A DNA stretch of 64,000 nt from CAVVAL01 sp963742725 (GCA_963742725.1 CAVUMX010000001.1:868001-932000); one strand, 5' to 3'; shown: positions 52,618 through 61,895, numbered from the stretch's first letter. The notes: generated from the sequence alone by a model not told the origin. A program made the numbers and translations.

Positions 52618-55024
52618 TGACGTCCTCTTCGTCCGGGCCGCGGCCGTTGCCCGGGCCGTCGTTCCCGTTCCCGTTCCCGTTGCCGTCTCCGTTGCCGTTC
52701 CCGTTACCCGGGGTCGGGAAGCCTGGGAACGGCGAGTTGCCGCCGTCGTCGCGGTCGGTGCCGTTGCTGACGAAGATCGTCACGGCACCACCCTTGTTCG
52801 ACCGCGATCCGCCGCGCGGGTCCGTCCGGGCGACGGTGCCCTCCGGACGGCGCGAGCCAACCTTCTGCTCCTGGACGATCGGCGTGAAGCCTGCCTCGGT
52901 GAGCGTGGCCTTCGCCTCTTCGACGCTGTCGCCCTCGACGTCCGGGACGGTGATCTGCACGCCCCACGCCATCGCGTCGGTCGGCTTGATGAACTGCTTC
53001 TGCTTCACGCCCTTCATCGCGGCTGTCATCGCCGAGACGAAGACCCTCGCCGGGTAGGACTGGAAGGCGCTCACATCCGCCTTGTCGGGATTCTTCGGGT
53101 CGGCGACGAACGCGGCTCCGGCCATAGTGGGCGTCATGCCGACCAGCCACGCGGTCGGTGTCCCGCCACGGTTACCGTTGTCGGTCGTACCACTCTTGCC
53201 GGCAACCGGACCGGGCACGGCCTGCACACTGCCGGCTGTCCGGCCGCCGCCCGGGTGGGTGCACGGACCGACCGCGTTGTCGCCGACGGGGCAGCGAGCC
53301 GCGTCGGCAGCGGCGTCCGCGACCTGCGCGGGGATCGCCTGCTTGCAGGCCGCGCCGGCGTAGGGCAGCGGCTTGCCGTCGCGGTCCAGGATCTTCAGCA
53401 GCGGCGTCGGCGCGCAGTACTTGCCCCGCGCCGCGACCGTCGCGTACGCGCTCGCCATGTCCAGCGGCGTGGTCTGGGCGACGCCGAGGGTGAACGACCC
53501 CCATGCCTCGTCGTCGACCTGGGCGTCCTTCTTGTTCTGCTTGTCCACCGGAGACCGCAACACGACGCCGAGCTTCTCCGCCGAGTCGATCGCCGCCTTC
53601 ACCCCTACCCGCTCCTCCAACTGGATGAAGTAGGTGTTGGCCGACTCGCCGAACGCCGACCACATGGTCTGCACGCCGGTCATCGACTTCGACGCGTTCT
53701 TCGGGCTGTAGCTGCCGCTCGCGAACTTCGACGTGTACCGCTGCGGCGAGTGGATGCTCGTGCTGAGCGGCATGCCCTTGTTCAGGGCCGCGACCATCGT
53801 GAACATCTTGAACGTCGATCCGGCCTGGTACCCGTGCACGTCGGCGTTGCCGTGCAGGATCGGAGCGGTCGTGGCGGGCGCCTTGAGCCCGTACTTACGG
53901 TTCACCGCCATCGCCTTCACCCGCCCGCTGCCCGGTTCGACCAGCACGACACCGAGCGCGTACTTGTGATCGCTCTTCATGCGGTTGTCGATGGACAGCT
54001 GGGCGGCGGCCTGGATGCGGGGGTCGAGCGCGGTGGTGATCGTGTAGCCGCCCCGGAACAGGTTCGCCTCGCGCTCCTCGGGGGTCTTGCCGAAGGCCGC
54101 GTTGGCCTTCCACCAGTCGAGCAGGTAGCCGCAGTAGAAGCCGTACTTCGGGTCACCGTTCTCGCACATCCGCCTGGGCTTCTGGACGTTCAGCACGATC
54201 GGCTGCTTGATCGCGTCGTCGGCGGCCTTGCGGTCGACAAGGCCGAGGCTCGCCATCGTCTCGATGATGTAGTCGCGGCGCTGCTTGGCGCCTTCCTTGT
54301 CGCCCTTGACCGGGTTGAACTTCGACGGGTTCTTCACGGTGCTGGCCAGCAGCGCGGACTGCGCGAGCGTGAGCTTGTCGGACGTCGTGTTGAAGTAGCC
54401 GCGGGCGGCGGCCGAGACGCCGTAGTTGCCGTTGCCGAAGTTCGCGATGTTGAGGTAGCGCTCCATGATCTCCTGCTTGGAGATCTTCTGCTCCAGGGAG
54501 ACCGCGTACTTGAGCTCCTGCACCTTCCGGGCGCCGGTGCCGGCGATGGCCGCCTGGCGGTCCTCCTCGGTGCGGGCCGCGTAGTACTGCGCCTGCTTCA
54601 CGAACTGCTGGGTCAGCGTCGATCCACCCTGGGTGCCGCCGGACCCGACCACGTTGGCGACCGCCGCGCGGAAGATTCCCTTCGGGTCGGTGCCCCCGTG
54701 CGTCCAGAACCGGTGGTCCTCGGCGGCGATGATCGCGTCCTGCATGACCTTCGCCATATTCGCGAACTTGACCGGCTGGCGGTTCTCCTCGAAGAACGTC
54801 GTGATCAGCTGGTTGTTCGCCGTGTACACCTTCGAGGTGAGCGCCGGCGGGTCGGCCTTGAGCTCTCCGGGCAGATCCTCGAACGAGTCGCTGGCCGCCT
54901 TCGCGGTCAGGCCCACGCTTCCTACCAGGGGAAATGCTGCCGCTGCGACAACGACGCCGGCCAAAAGGCCGCAAAGCAGAAGAGACGAGATATTGGTCGC
55001 ACGCTGGGCAGCAGGAGACTTCAT
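52604..55024 (-). CDS. Class A penicillin-binding protein with PASTA domain (PonA-like)
   Basis: This 806-residue bifunctional peptidoglycan synthase starts at ATG 55024. A membrane anchor (ISSLLLCGLLAGVVVAAAAFPL) precedes the GT51 glycosyltransferase domain: EDHRFWTHGG with catalytic Glu102, GGSTLTQQFVK and EIMERYLNIANFG. The transpeptidase domain has the SxxK nucleophile Ser403 (AGSTFK), SAN in GESANTYF and KSGTT. One PASTA domain (VPDVEGDSVEEAKATLTEAGF) and a Gly/Asn/Asp-rich tail end the protein. It polymerises and cross-links cell-wall peptidoglycan outside the membrane. Its 3' end overlaps treZ by 14 bp tail to tail. Confidence 0.95.
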   Translation of the reverse strand: MKSPAAQRATNISSLLLCGLLAGVVVAAAAFPLVGSVGLTAKAASDSFEDLPGELKADPPALTSKVYTANNQLITTFFEENRQPVKFANMAKVMQDAIIAAEDHRFWTHGGTDPKGIFRAAVANVVGSGGTQGGSTLTQQFVKQAQYYAARTEEDRQAAIAGTGARKVQELKYAVSLEQKISKQEIMERYLNIANFGNGNYGVSAAARGYFNTTSDKLTLAQSALLASTVKNPSKFNPVKGDKEGAKQRRDYIIETMASLGLVDRKAADDAIKQPIVLNVQKPRRMCENGDPKYGFYCGYLLDWWKANAAFGKTPEEREANLFRGGYTITTALDPRIQAAAQLSIDNRMKSDHKYALGVVLVEPGSGRVKAMAVNRKYGLKAPATTAPILHGNADVHGYQAGSTFKMFTMVAALNKGMPLSTSIHSPQRYTSKFASGSYSPKNASKSMTGVQTMWSAFGESANTYFIQLEERVGVKAAIDSAEKLGVVLRSPVDKQNKKDAQVDDEAWGSFTLGVAQTTPLDMASAYATVAARGKYCAPTPLLKILDRDGKPLPYAGAACKQAIPAQVADAAADAARCPVGDNAVGPCTHPGGGRTAGSVQAVPGPVAGKSGTTDNGNRGGTPTAWLVGMTPTMAGAAFVADPKNPDKADVSAFQSYPARVFVSAMTAAMKGVKQKQFIKPTDAMAWGVQITVPDVEGDSVEEAKATLTEAGFTPIVQEQKVGSRRPEGTVARTDPRGGSRSNKGGAVTIFVSNGTDRDDGGNSPFPGFPTPGNGNGNGDGNGNGNGNDGPGNGRGPDEEDVIIGD

Positions 55025-55105
55025 GGACCCAAGCTTAAGCGGCGGGCGCGAGCCGGGGCGCATCCGCGTCGCGCTGCGAGCGCCCCGGCACGGGCTGTCA
55101 CCGGG

Positions 55106-56102
55106 CTATGACAGCCAGGCGCCGATCGTCTCGATGATGTTCACGTAGAAGTTTCCCTCCAGCGTCCGGAAGATCTGGAACTCGCCGCTCGGGCTGCCCA
55201 TGAACGGGCGGAGCGTCCACGCGAGCTGCGTACCGACGAACCCGAACAGCAGCGCCCAGATGCGGAGCAAACCCATGTTCACCCGGGGCTCGGCCGGGCG
55301 CGGGGGCTGCATCATCGTCACCGAGGGGTGAAGCCCCGCCGGGTGAGGAACTGGCATCCCGGGCTGGGGCTGAGCGCCCCGGCTGGGGGTGGGCGGCGGG
55401 CTGGGGAGCCGCCGGGGGGTGCGCGCTGGCGCCGAGCTTGTTCAGGCTGCGCATCCCGTCGAGGAGGACGGACACCCCGACGACGCCGGTAAGGCCCAGG
55501 ATCGCGACGTTGAGCAGCTTGAAGAACTCATAGTTCGGCGCCGTGACCAGGAAGAACAGGCTGATCGGCGCGAACGCGAGCGACAGCGCGCTGATCACCG
55601 CGACCGCGACCAGGACCAGCGCGACCGCCTGCCGGATCGACAGCCTGGCCCCGAACACCAGGTTGAACAGGTACAGCGTCGGCATGCAGATCGCCAGCGT
55701 GACCAGGAACAGGACCGGCAGCTTCACCGCCGACGACAGCGCCTGCAGGAAGCTCGACGACGCGCCGAGAACGGCCCCGTAGCAGGCCAGCGCCGCCACC
55801 GAGCTGACGAGCAACTGCCCGATGAGCTTGTTCAGCCCCCGCTCCTCGAGGATCTGCGTCCACAGGCCGATCCTGTCGCGCAGGATCCGCTCCACGACGA
55901 GCACCCCGCCCGGCGCCGACGGCACGGCCGCCGGGGGCAAGGGCGCGGCGGCGGGGAGAGCCGGCACGACGGCCGAGGTCGAGGCGGCCGGGAGCGACTG
56001 CCCTGCGGCCGGGACAGGGGGCTCTGCGGCCGGGGTCGACGGCACCGCAGCGGGGGTCGAGGGCACCCCGCCCGGCGGGGTGGTGGCTAATTCTGCGGTC
56101 AC
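55106..56102 (-). CDS. Multi-pass membrane protein with Pro-rich ends, frame broken near 55345-55385
   Basis: GTG 56102 follows GGGAGG by 6 nt. A Pro/Ala/Val-rich N-terminus (about 1-65) precedes a membrane domain of about four to five helices (LIGQLLVSSVAALACYGAVLG, LPVLFLVTLAICMPTLYLF, AVALVLVAVAVISALSL, LLNVAILGLTGVVGVSVLLDGM). After a Pro-rich stretch (PPAAPQPAAHPQPGR) the frame drifts into Arg-rich sequence, while the neighbouring frame gives MPVPHPAGLHP, a further membrane helix (IWALLFGFVGTQLAWTLRPF) and a conserved-looking end (GEFQIFRTLEGNFYVNIIETIGAWL) before the stop at 55106. A one-base indel restores ~331 residues. The function is unknown; it is upstream of the PBP gene on the same strand. 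Confidence 0.7.
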
Positions 56103-56190
56103 GGGCTACCTCCCGGTCAGCGAACGGGCCGCGAATCCCCGCGAACGCGGCGCCGATGGTTCGCCGAACGTAGCGATCGAAGGCAACTCA

Positions 56191-56196
56191 TAGACT
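56191..56196 (+). promoter_or_regulatory. -10 element of a likely leaderless promoter (M20 amidohydrolase/hutF operon)
   Basis: TAGACT lies 6 nt before GTG 56203 and there is no ribosome site. Confidence 0.4.
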
Positions 56197-56202
56197 GCCC
56201 TG

Positions 56203-57378
56203 GTGACTGACCGGTTCCGGGCGCTGTGGGCCCCGCTGCTCGACATCGGTAGGGCGCCGGGCGGCGGCTACGCCCGGCACGGCTGGAACGCCGCCGACAT
56301 GGCGTGCCGCGACTGGTTCGCCGAACGGGCCGCCGAGCGTGGCCTGGCCGTCGAGCAGGACCGCAACGGCAACCTGTGGGCGTGGTGGGGAGAGCCGGGG
56401 CCGGACGCGGTCGTCACCGGCAGCCACCTGGACTCGGTGCCGAACGGCGGGGCGTACGACGGTCCGCTGGGCGTGGTGTCCGCGTTCGCGGCGGTGGACG
56501 TGTTGCGGGAGCGGGGCGTCACGCCGTCGCGTCCGGTGGCGGTCACCGCGTTCTGCGAGGAGGAAGGCGCGCGGTTCGGCATCGCATGCCTGGGGTCGCG
56601 GCTGCTGACGGGCGTCCTCGACCCGGACAAGGCCCGCGCCCTGACCGACCGCGACGGCGTCACCCTGGCCGAGGCGATGAAGCGGGCCGGCGCCGACCCC
56701 GACGCCATCGGACGCGACGACGCGGCCGTAAAACGCATCGGCACGTTCGTCGAGCTGCACGTCGAGCAGGGACGCGCGTTGACCCACCTGGACGCCCCGA
56801 TCGGGCTCGCGTCCGCGATCTGGCCGCACGGGCGCTGGCGGTTCGACTTCGCGGGCGAGGCCAACCACGCCGGCACGACGCTCATCGCCGACCGGCGCGA
56901 TCCGATGCTGGCGTTCGCGCGGACCGTCCTCGCCGCCCGCGAGCACGCAGTCCGCACGGGCGCGCTGGCCACGATCGGCCGCGTGTCCGTGGAGCCGAAC
57001 GGCACGAACGCCATCCCGTCGCTGGTCCAGGCGTGGCTGGACGCCCGCGCGGCGGACGGGGCCACGCTGGACGACCTGGTCTCGGCGGTCAGGGCGGAGA
57101 CCGACGCCGACGTCACCGAGGAGTCGTTCAGCCCGATCGTCGAGTTCGGCGCCGACCTGACCGGACGGCTGAACGCGGTCCTGGGCGGGAACGTGCCGGT
57201 GCTGCCGACGGGCGCTGGGCACGACGCCGGCATCCTCAGCGCGTTCGTCCCGACGGCGATGCTGTTCGTCCGGAACCCGACCGGCGTCTCCCACGCGCCG
57301 GCCGAGCACGCGCCGGACGCCGACTGCGCGGCCGGCATCGAAGCCCTCGCGACGGTGATCGAGGAGCTGGCGGGATGA
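56203..57378 (+). CDS. M20 family allantoate amidohydrolase-like enzyme, probable N-formylglutamate-type hydrolase
   Basis: This 391-residue cytoplasmic metallohydrolase has the M20 di-zinc ligands: His75 (GSHLDSVPNGGAYDGPLG), bridging Asp86, Glu121 next to catalytic Glu120 (CEEEGARFG), His186 (ELHVEQG) and a final His in GVSHAPAEHA. The dimerisation domain FAGEANHAGTT is present. The sequence is of the N-carbamoyl/allantoate amidohydrolase type. The hutF gene overlaps its stop by ATGA, which argues that it works in histidine breakdown, most likely hydrolysing N-formyl-L-glutamate made by HutF, in place of HutG. It may instead act on allantoate. A GTG start is used with TAGACT 6 nt upstream. 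Confidence 0.88.
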   Translation: MTDRFRALWAPLLDIGRAPGGGYARHGWNAADMACRDWFAERAAERGLAVEQDRNGNLWAWWGEPGPDAVVTGSHLDSVPNGGAYDGPLGVVSAFAAVDVLRERGVTPSRPVAVTAFCEEEGARFGIACLGSRLLTGVLDPDKARALTDRDGVTLAEAMKRAGADPDAIGRDDAAVKRIGTFVELHVEQGRALTHLDAPIGLASAIWPHGRWRFDFAGEANHAGTTLIADRRDPMLAFARTVLAAREHAVRTGALATIGRVSVEPNGTNAIPSLVQAWLDARAADGATLDDLVSAVRAETDADVTEESFSPIVEFGADLTGRLNAVLGGNVPVLPTGAGHDAGILSAFVPTAMLFVRNPTGVSHAPAEHAPDADCAAGIEALATVIEELAG

Positions 57379-58691
57379 CGCTGGTCTGGGCGGAACTCGC
57401 ATGGCTCGGCGACACGACCGAGCGCGACGTCCTGATCGAGATCGACGGGGACCGGTTCGGCGCGGTGACGCCCGGCAGCAGCCCGGACGGTGCCCGGCGG
57501 CTCGCCGGGCTGACGATTCCGGGGCTGGCCAACGTCCACTCACATGCCTTTCATCGGGCGCTGCGCGGCCGGACGCACGCCGGCCGGGGCAGCTTCTGGA
57601 CGTGGCGCGAGCAGATGTACGCGGTCGCCGCCAGCCTGACGCCGGACAGCTACCTGGACCTGGCCCGTGCGGTGTACGGCGAGATGGCCCTGGCCGGCAT
57701 CACGGCGGTCGGCGAGTTCCACTACCTGCACCACGACACCGGCGGCGCGCGGTACGCCGATCCGAACGCGATGGGCGCGGCACTGGTGCGGGCCGCGGCC
57801 GAGGCGGGGATCCGCATCACGCTGCTGGACACCTGCTATCTCACCGGCGGTGTCGGACGTCCGCTGGAAGGGGTTCAGATCCGCTTCGGCGACGGGGACG
57901 CCGCCCGCTGGGCCGAGCGTGTCGCGGGGTTCCGGCCGGACGGCGAGCATGCCCGGGTCGGCGCCGCGCTCCACTCGGTGCGCGGGGTACCGGCGGGCCA
58001 GATGCCGAACGTCGTCGCGCGGGCGGATGGCGCCCCGCTGCATGTCCACCTCTCGGAGCAGCGGGCCGAGAACGAGGCCTGCCTGGCGATGTACGGGCGC
58101 ACGCCGACCCAGGTCCTGGCCGACGCCGGGGCGTTGACGCCCGACACGACGACGGTCCACTCCACGCACCTGACCAGCGACGACATCGGACTGCTCGGTG
58201 GCGCGCGGGCCGGTGTGTGCATGTGCCCGACCACCGAGCGGGACCTTGCCGACGGGATCGGCCCGGCCCGCGCGCTGACCGAGGCCGGCAGTCCGCTGAC
58301 GCTCGGCAGCGACAGCCACGCCGTGATCGACCTGTTCGAGGAGGCGCGCGGCGTCGAGCTGGACGAGCGGCTGCGGACGGAGGTGCGCGGGCACTGGACG
58401 GCGTCCGAGCTGCTCACCGCCGCGACCAGCACCGGGCACACCGCACTGGGCTGGCCGGAGGCCGGACGGATCGCTCCCGGCGCGCCGGCTGATCTGGTGA
58501 CGGTCGGGCTGGACAGCGTCCGGCTGGCGGGGGGTCGGCCCGATGAGGCGACCGTCGTGTTCGGCGCCACGGCGGCGGACGTCCGGCACGTGATCGTCGG
58601 CGGGCGTGACGTGGTCCGGGACGGCGAGCACCAGCTCCTCGGCGACGTCGCCGCGCGGCTCACCAAGGCGATCGGCGCGCTCACGCCGTAG
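57375..58691 (+). CDS. hutF: Formimidoylglutamate deiminase (HutF)
   Basis: This 438-residue amidohydrolase starts at ATG 57375, overlapping the upstream stop. Metal ligands are HSHAFH (His55, His57) and the histidine of HVHLSEQ, with the catalytic Asp in LGSDSHAVIDL. The RGSFWTWREQMY, FHYLHHD and VHSTHLTSDDI segments are typical HutF signatures. It deaminates N-formimidoyl-L-glutamate to N-formyl-L-glutamate and ammonia, the fourth step of the longer histidine degradation pathway. hutH, hutU and hutI are not in the window. Confidence 0.94.
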   Translation: MTLVWAELAWLGDTTERDVLIEIDGDRFGAVTPGSSPDGARRLAGLTIPGLANVHSHAFHRALRGRTHAGRGSFWTWREQMYAVAASLTPDSYLDLARAVYGEMALAGITAVGEFHYLHHDTGGARYADPNAMGAALVRAAAEAGIRITLLDTCYLTGGVGRPLEGVQIRFGDGDAARWAERVAGFRPDGEHARVGAALHSVRGVPAGQMPNVVARADGAPLHVHLSEQRAENEACLAMYGRTPTQVLADAGALTPDTTTVHSTHLTSDDIGLLGGARAGVCMCPTTERDLADGIGPARALTEAGSPLTLGSDSHAVIDLFEEARGVELDERLRTEVRGHWTASELLTAATSTGHTALGWPEAGRIAPGAPADLVTVGLDSVRLAGGRPDEATVVFGATAADVRHVIVGGRDVVRDGEHQLLGDVAARLTKAIGALTP

Positions 58692-58724
58692 CCGGCACCC
58701 GGCCCGCGCGGCGAGGATGGGCCT

Positions 58725-59912
58725 GTGACCGCTGACCGTCTCCGGAAGCAGCTGGTCGACACGCTTCGCCGGCGCGGCGACGTCCGCGGCGAGCGGGTCG
58801 AGGCGGCGCTGCGCGCCGTGCCCCGTCATCTGTTCGTGCCCGGGGTGTCGCTTGAGGAGGCGTACGCCGACGAGGTCGTCTACACCAAGCTCGACGGCGA
58901 CGGGGTGTCGATCAGTGCGGCGTCGCAGCCGGCGATCGTCGCGCTGATGCTGGATCAGCTCCAGGTGGAGCCGGGGCATCGGATCCTGGAGATCGGCGCC
59001 GGCACCGGCTACAACGCGGCGCTGCTGGCGGATCTGGCCGGCCCGGACGGGCAGGTCACCGCGATCGATCTCGACGACGACATCGTGGACGGCGCCAGGG
59101 CGAACCTGCGGGAGGCGAGGTACGACGTGCGGGTCGTCCAGGGCGATGGCGCGCTCGGCCACCCGGACGGCGCCCCGTACGACCGGATGATCGCCACCGT
59201 CGCCGCCTGGGACGTCCCGCCGGCCTGGTGGGACCAGCTGGCTCCGCACGGGCGACTCGTCGTGCCGCTGCGGCTGCGCGGAAGCACGTGCCGGTCGCTC
59301 GCGCTCGAACGGGACGGCGTCCGCTGGCGGAGCCGTACGCACGTGCCGTGCGGGTTCATGCCGCTGCGCGGCGCCGCGGGCGACCCGAGGCGCGTCGTGC
59401 CGCTGACCGGCGACGGCACCGTCGCCCTGCACGTCCACCAGGACCAGGTGGCCGACAGCGCCGCCCTCGCCGGGGTCCTGGACCACGCGCCGACCGGCGA
59501 GGAGTGGACGGGCGTGCGGTTCCGGAACACCGAGTCGCAGGAATGGCTCGACCTGTGGCTGGCCTGCACCCTGACCAACGCGCTGAGCCGCATGGACGTG
59601 GACCCGGACGCCGTCACGAACGGTCTGGTCAGGCCGCCGTTCCGGTGGGGTGCGATGGGCACCGCCGAGCGCGGCGCCCTCGCGTACCTCACGTCGCGAC
59701 CCGTCGACACCAGGGCCACGGAGCACGAGACCGGCGTCGTCGGGCACGGGCCGGGCGGCGACACTCTGGTCCGCCGGGTCGTGGAGCAGATCCGCACCTG
59801 GGACCGCGACTACCGGGGACGTGCCGTCCAGATCGATCTCGCGCAGCACCGGATCACGGGCCAGTTCACGTTCGCGACCCCGCGCAACCATCTCGCGATC
59901 ACCTGGACCTGA
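58725..59912 (+). CDS. Protein-L-isoaspartate methyltransferase-like enzyme of the FxLD type
   Basis: This 395-residue protein starts at GTG 58725. The N-terminal ~215 residues form a PIMT-like SAM methyltransferase: VPRHLFVP, the SISAASQPAIVALML substrate loop and the SAM site LEIGAGTGYNAAL (88-100). The C-terminal ~175 residues (GFMPLRGAAGDPRRVVPL, LWLACTLTNALSRMDVD, WGAMGTAERGALAYLTSRP) are the extension typical of methyltransferases annotated as FxLD-system enzymes, which accompany actinobacterial lanthipeptide clusters. No precursor peptide, LanM/LanB or LanC gene is seen nearby. It may therefore be an orphan RiPP methyltransferase or a repair enzyme for damaged aspartate in other proteins. 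A terminator follows. Confidence 0.85.
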   Translation: MTADRLRKQLVDTLRRRGDVRGERVEAALRAVPRHLFVPGVSLEEAYADEVVYTKLDGDGVSISAASQPAIVALMLDQLQVEPGHRILEIGAGTGYNAALLADLAGPDGQVTAIDLDDDIVDGARANLREARYDVRVVQGDGALGHPDGAPYDRMIATVAAWDVPPAWWDQLAPHGRLVVPLRLRGSTCRSLALERDGVRWRSRTHVPCGFMPLRGAAGDPRRVVPLTGDGTVALHVHQDQVADSAALAGVLDHAPTGEEWTGVRFRNTESQEWLDLWLACTLTNALSRMDVDPDAVTNGLVRPPFRWGAMGTAERGALAYLTSRPVDTRATEHETGVVGHGPGGDTLVRRVVEQIRTWDRDYRGRAVQIDLAQHRITGQFTFATPRNHLAITWT

Positions 59913-59914
59913 GC

Positions 59915-59941
59915 GGGCCCCCGCCGCAGCGGCGAGGGCCC
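59915..59941. terminator. Hairpin between convergent methyltransferase and NlpC/P60 genes
   Basis: GGGCCC-C-CGCCG pairs with CGGCG-A-GGGCCC around a CAG loop, with one internal mismatch, starting 2 nt after the methyltransferase stop. Confidence 0.7.
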
Positions 59942-59963
59942 GACAAGCTTCAGGGCAGGCAGC

Positions 59964-60512
59964 TCAGGGTAGGCGGCCCACGAGCGGCGCGGACGGGACG
60001 CGGTACGGCGAGACCCGGACACCGGCGTTCGGGTTGAGCGCCTCCATGATCTCCTCGACGTTGTTGTCGCGGTTGATGCCCAGGTAGATGGCGATGTGGT
60101 AGATGCCGCTGCCGTCGCGCCAGAAGAGCAGGTCACCGGGGCGGCGCTGGGCGAGCGGGATGTTCCGCGGCACCGCGTAGAGGTTGTAGTAGCCCTGTGC
60201 GGTGCGGTCGGTCCCGTCGTAACCGGTGCGGCCCATCGAGTAGTGCACGAGGCCGGAGCAGTCGAACGAGTTCGGCCCGTCCGTGCCCCACACGTACGGC
60301 TTGCCGGCCTGCATCCGCGCGCAGGCGGCGAAGTCCAGCAGCTTGCTCGTGGACGGGGAGTCCCACGGGTACCAGAGCTTGATGTTGGCGTTGCCGAGCT
60401 TGCAGGGGTCGACGACCTCTCGGCCGGCGTGGGCGGCGGGCGCGGCGACGAGCACGCCGGCGAGGGCGGACACGACGAGCGCGAGGAACGCGGTGAGGTA
60501 GCGACGGGACAC
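59964..60512 (-). CDS. Secreted NlpC/P60 peptidoglycan hydrolase
   Basis: The GTG start at 60512 is supported by GGAGG 6 nt upstream. The 182-residue protein has a signal peptide (SRRYLTAFLALVVSALAGVLVAAPAAHA) and an NlpC/P60 domain with catalytic Cys85 (NSFDCSGLVHYS), His139 (IYHIAIYLG) and a following polar residue. It would cleave the peptide stem of peptidoglycan, typically between D-Glu and meso-Dap, in wall remodelling or germination. The sequence GGAGGTGTTCC-TGTCC around the start is shared with the SGNH hydrolase gene at 20454. Further upstream TACGA-AG-TCGTA forms a short inverted repeat. Confidence 0.92.
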   Translation of the reverse strand: MSRRYLTAFLALVVSALAGVLVAAPAAHAGREVVDPCKLGNANIKLWYPWDSPSTSKLLDFAACARMQAGKPYVWGTDGPNSFDCSGLVHYSMGRTGYDGTDRTAQGYYNLYAVPRNIPLAQRRPGDLLFWRDGSGIYHIAIYLGINRDNNVEEIMEALNPNAGVRVSPYRVPSAPLVGRLP

Positions 60513-60746
60513 GGAACACCTCCAGAGACGAAACTTACTACGACTTCGTACTATCCGATTTCGGAGTGAACGGTAGGCCACGATCGCCGCCGGGGCAAGC
60601 GTCATGTCGTCCGACCGGTCGAGAAGTTCGCCGTTAAGGCCCGGCGCGGGTCGTGAGGTTCGGGGATATCTGCTGGTCACCGGCCCGGCGTACGGTCCGA
60701 AACGGGCCGCCACCTGGGGGGCGGCCACTGCTGGGAGGGGAGTCCC

Positions 60747-61895
60747 ATGCACATCAGACGTTCCGTCCTCCTCGGCGCGGTAGCCGGCCTTGTGGCCAGC
60801 ACCGCGCTGGTCACGCCGGCCACGGCCCGGACCAGTGGCGCCGCGGTCGGTGGGTCCAGCCACGGTCCGGTGACGGTGGTCAAGAAGCTCAACAACCCCC
60901 GGCAGATCTCGCTCACCACGGGCGGCAGCCTGCTCATCGCCGAAGCGGGCAAGGGCGGACCGAACTGCGACCCGGAGGGCTGCTTCGGCGCGACCGGCTC
61001 GGTCGCGTGGGTCCCGGCACCGTCGGTCCAGCGCAACAGCAACCCGCTGCGCATCGTCAGGGGCCTCATCTCGACCGCCGGTCCGGACGGCACCTTCGCC
61101 CTCGGCGCGGACGGTGTCTCGGCCCGCTCGCTCGCCGAGATCTACTCGATCGTCACGTCCGCGCCGCCGGACGTGGTCGTCCCGCCCAACACTCCGAGGA
61201 ACCAGCTCGGCAAGCTGCTCCGCAGCCGGATCTTCGGCACGCCGCGGGCGGTCGCCAACGCGACGGCGTTCGAGGTGGCGAAGGACCCTGACAAGCAGGG
61301 CATCGAGTCGAACCCGTACGCCGTCCTCGCCCTGCCGGAGAAGGTGCTGATCGCGGACGCGGCCGGCAACAGCATCCTGCAGTGGAAGAACGGCCGGCTG
61401 AGCCTGTTCGCCGTACTGGGCAACATCACGACGGGCGCCTGCGCCGGACGTCCGAACGACAACGGCACCACCGGCTGCGACGCCGTCCCGACCAACCTCG
61501 CCGTCGGCCCGGACGGGCACGTGTACGTCAGCCTGCTCGGCGCCGAGGCGCCCGGCGCGGGCCGCGTCCTGAAGCTGCACCGGTGGACCGGCTCCGTCCT
61601 GCGGTCGTGGGGCAACCTCACCGCCGCGACGGGTGTCGCCGTCGACTCGCACGGCACGATCTATGTCAGCCAGCTGTTCACGGCGTTCGGGCCGATGGGT
61701 CCGGACCTGTTCTCCGGCAAGCTGACCCGGATCCGCACGAATGGCGCGCGGACCAACCTCACTGTGCCGACGCCGGCCGGTGTGGCCGTCGACAAGTGGC
61801 ACAACGTGTATGTCGCCGTGTGGTCGATCGCGCCCGAGACCGGGGCGTTCGGCATCCCGAACAGCGACGGGAAGGTCTGGCGACTGAGGTTCTAG
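60747..61895 (+). CDS. Secreted ScyD/ScyE-family beta-propeller protein
   Basis: This 382-residue protein starts at ATG 60747 behind GGGAGGGGAG. A Sec signal peptide (RRSVLLGAVAGLVASTALVTPATA) is followed by NHL-like repeats: LNNPRQISLTTGGSLLIAEAG, NPYAVLALPEKVLIADAAGNSI, TNLAVGPDGHVYVSLLG, ATGVAVDSHGTIYVSQLF and PAGVAVDKWHNVYVAVW. These match the ScyD/ScyE family, named after cyanobacterial scytonemin genes but widespread in actinobacteria as secreted propellers. No catalytic residues can be assigned; a binding or scaffold role outside the cell is the cautious reading. Confidence 0.88.
   Translation: MHIRRSVLLGAVAGLVASTALVTPATARTSGAAVGGSSHGPVTVVKKLNNPRQISLTTGGSLLIAEAGKGGPNCDPEGCFGATGSVAWVPAPSVQRNSNPLRIVRGLISTAGPDGTFALGADGVSARSLAEIYSIVTSAPPDVVVPPNTPRNQLGKLLRSRIFGTPRAVANATAFEVAKDPDKQGIESNPYAVLALPEKVLIADAAGNSILQWKNGRLSLFAVLGNITTGACAGRPNDNGTTGCDAVPTNLAVGPDGHVYVSLLGAEAPGAGRVLKLHRWTGSVLRSWGNLTAATGVAVDSHGTIYVSQLFTAFGPMGPDLFSGKLTRIRTNGARTNLTVPTPAGVAVDKWHNVYVAVWSIAPETGAFGIPNSDGKVWRLRF

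Noticed and set aside
58600..60000. A lanthipeptide precursor near the FxLD-type methyltransferase
   Set aside because: No short frame with an FxLD motif, leader and Ser/Thr/Cys-rich core was found on either strand around the gene.
60513..60746. Possible cyclic di-AMP (ydaO-type) riboswitch before the NlpC/P60 gene
   Set aside because: Such riboswitches are common before wall hydrolases, but none of the conserved segments could be recognised in this stretch, only a short TACGA-AG-TCGTA repeat.
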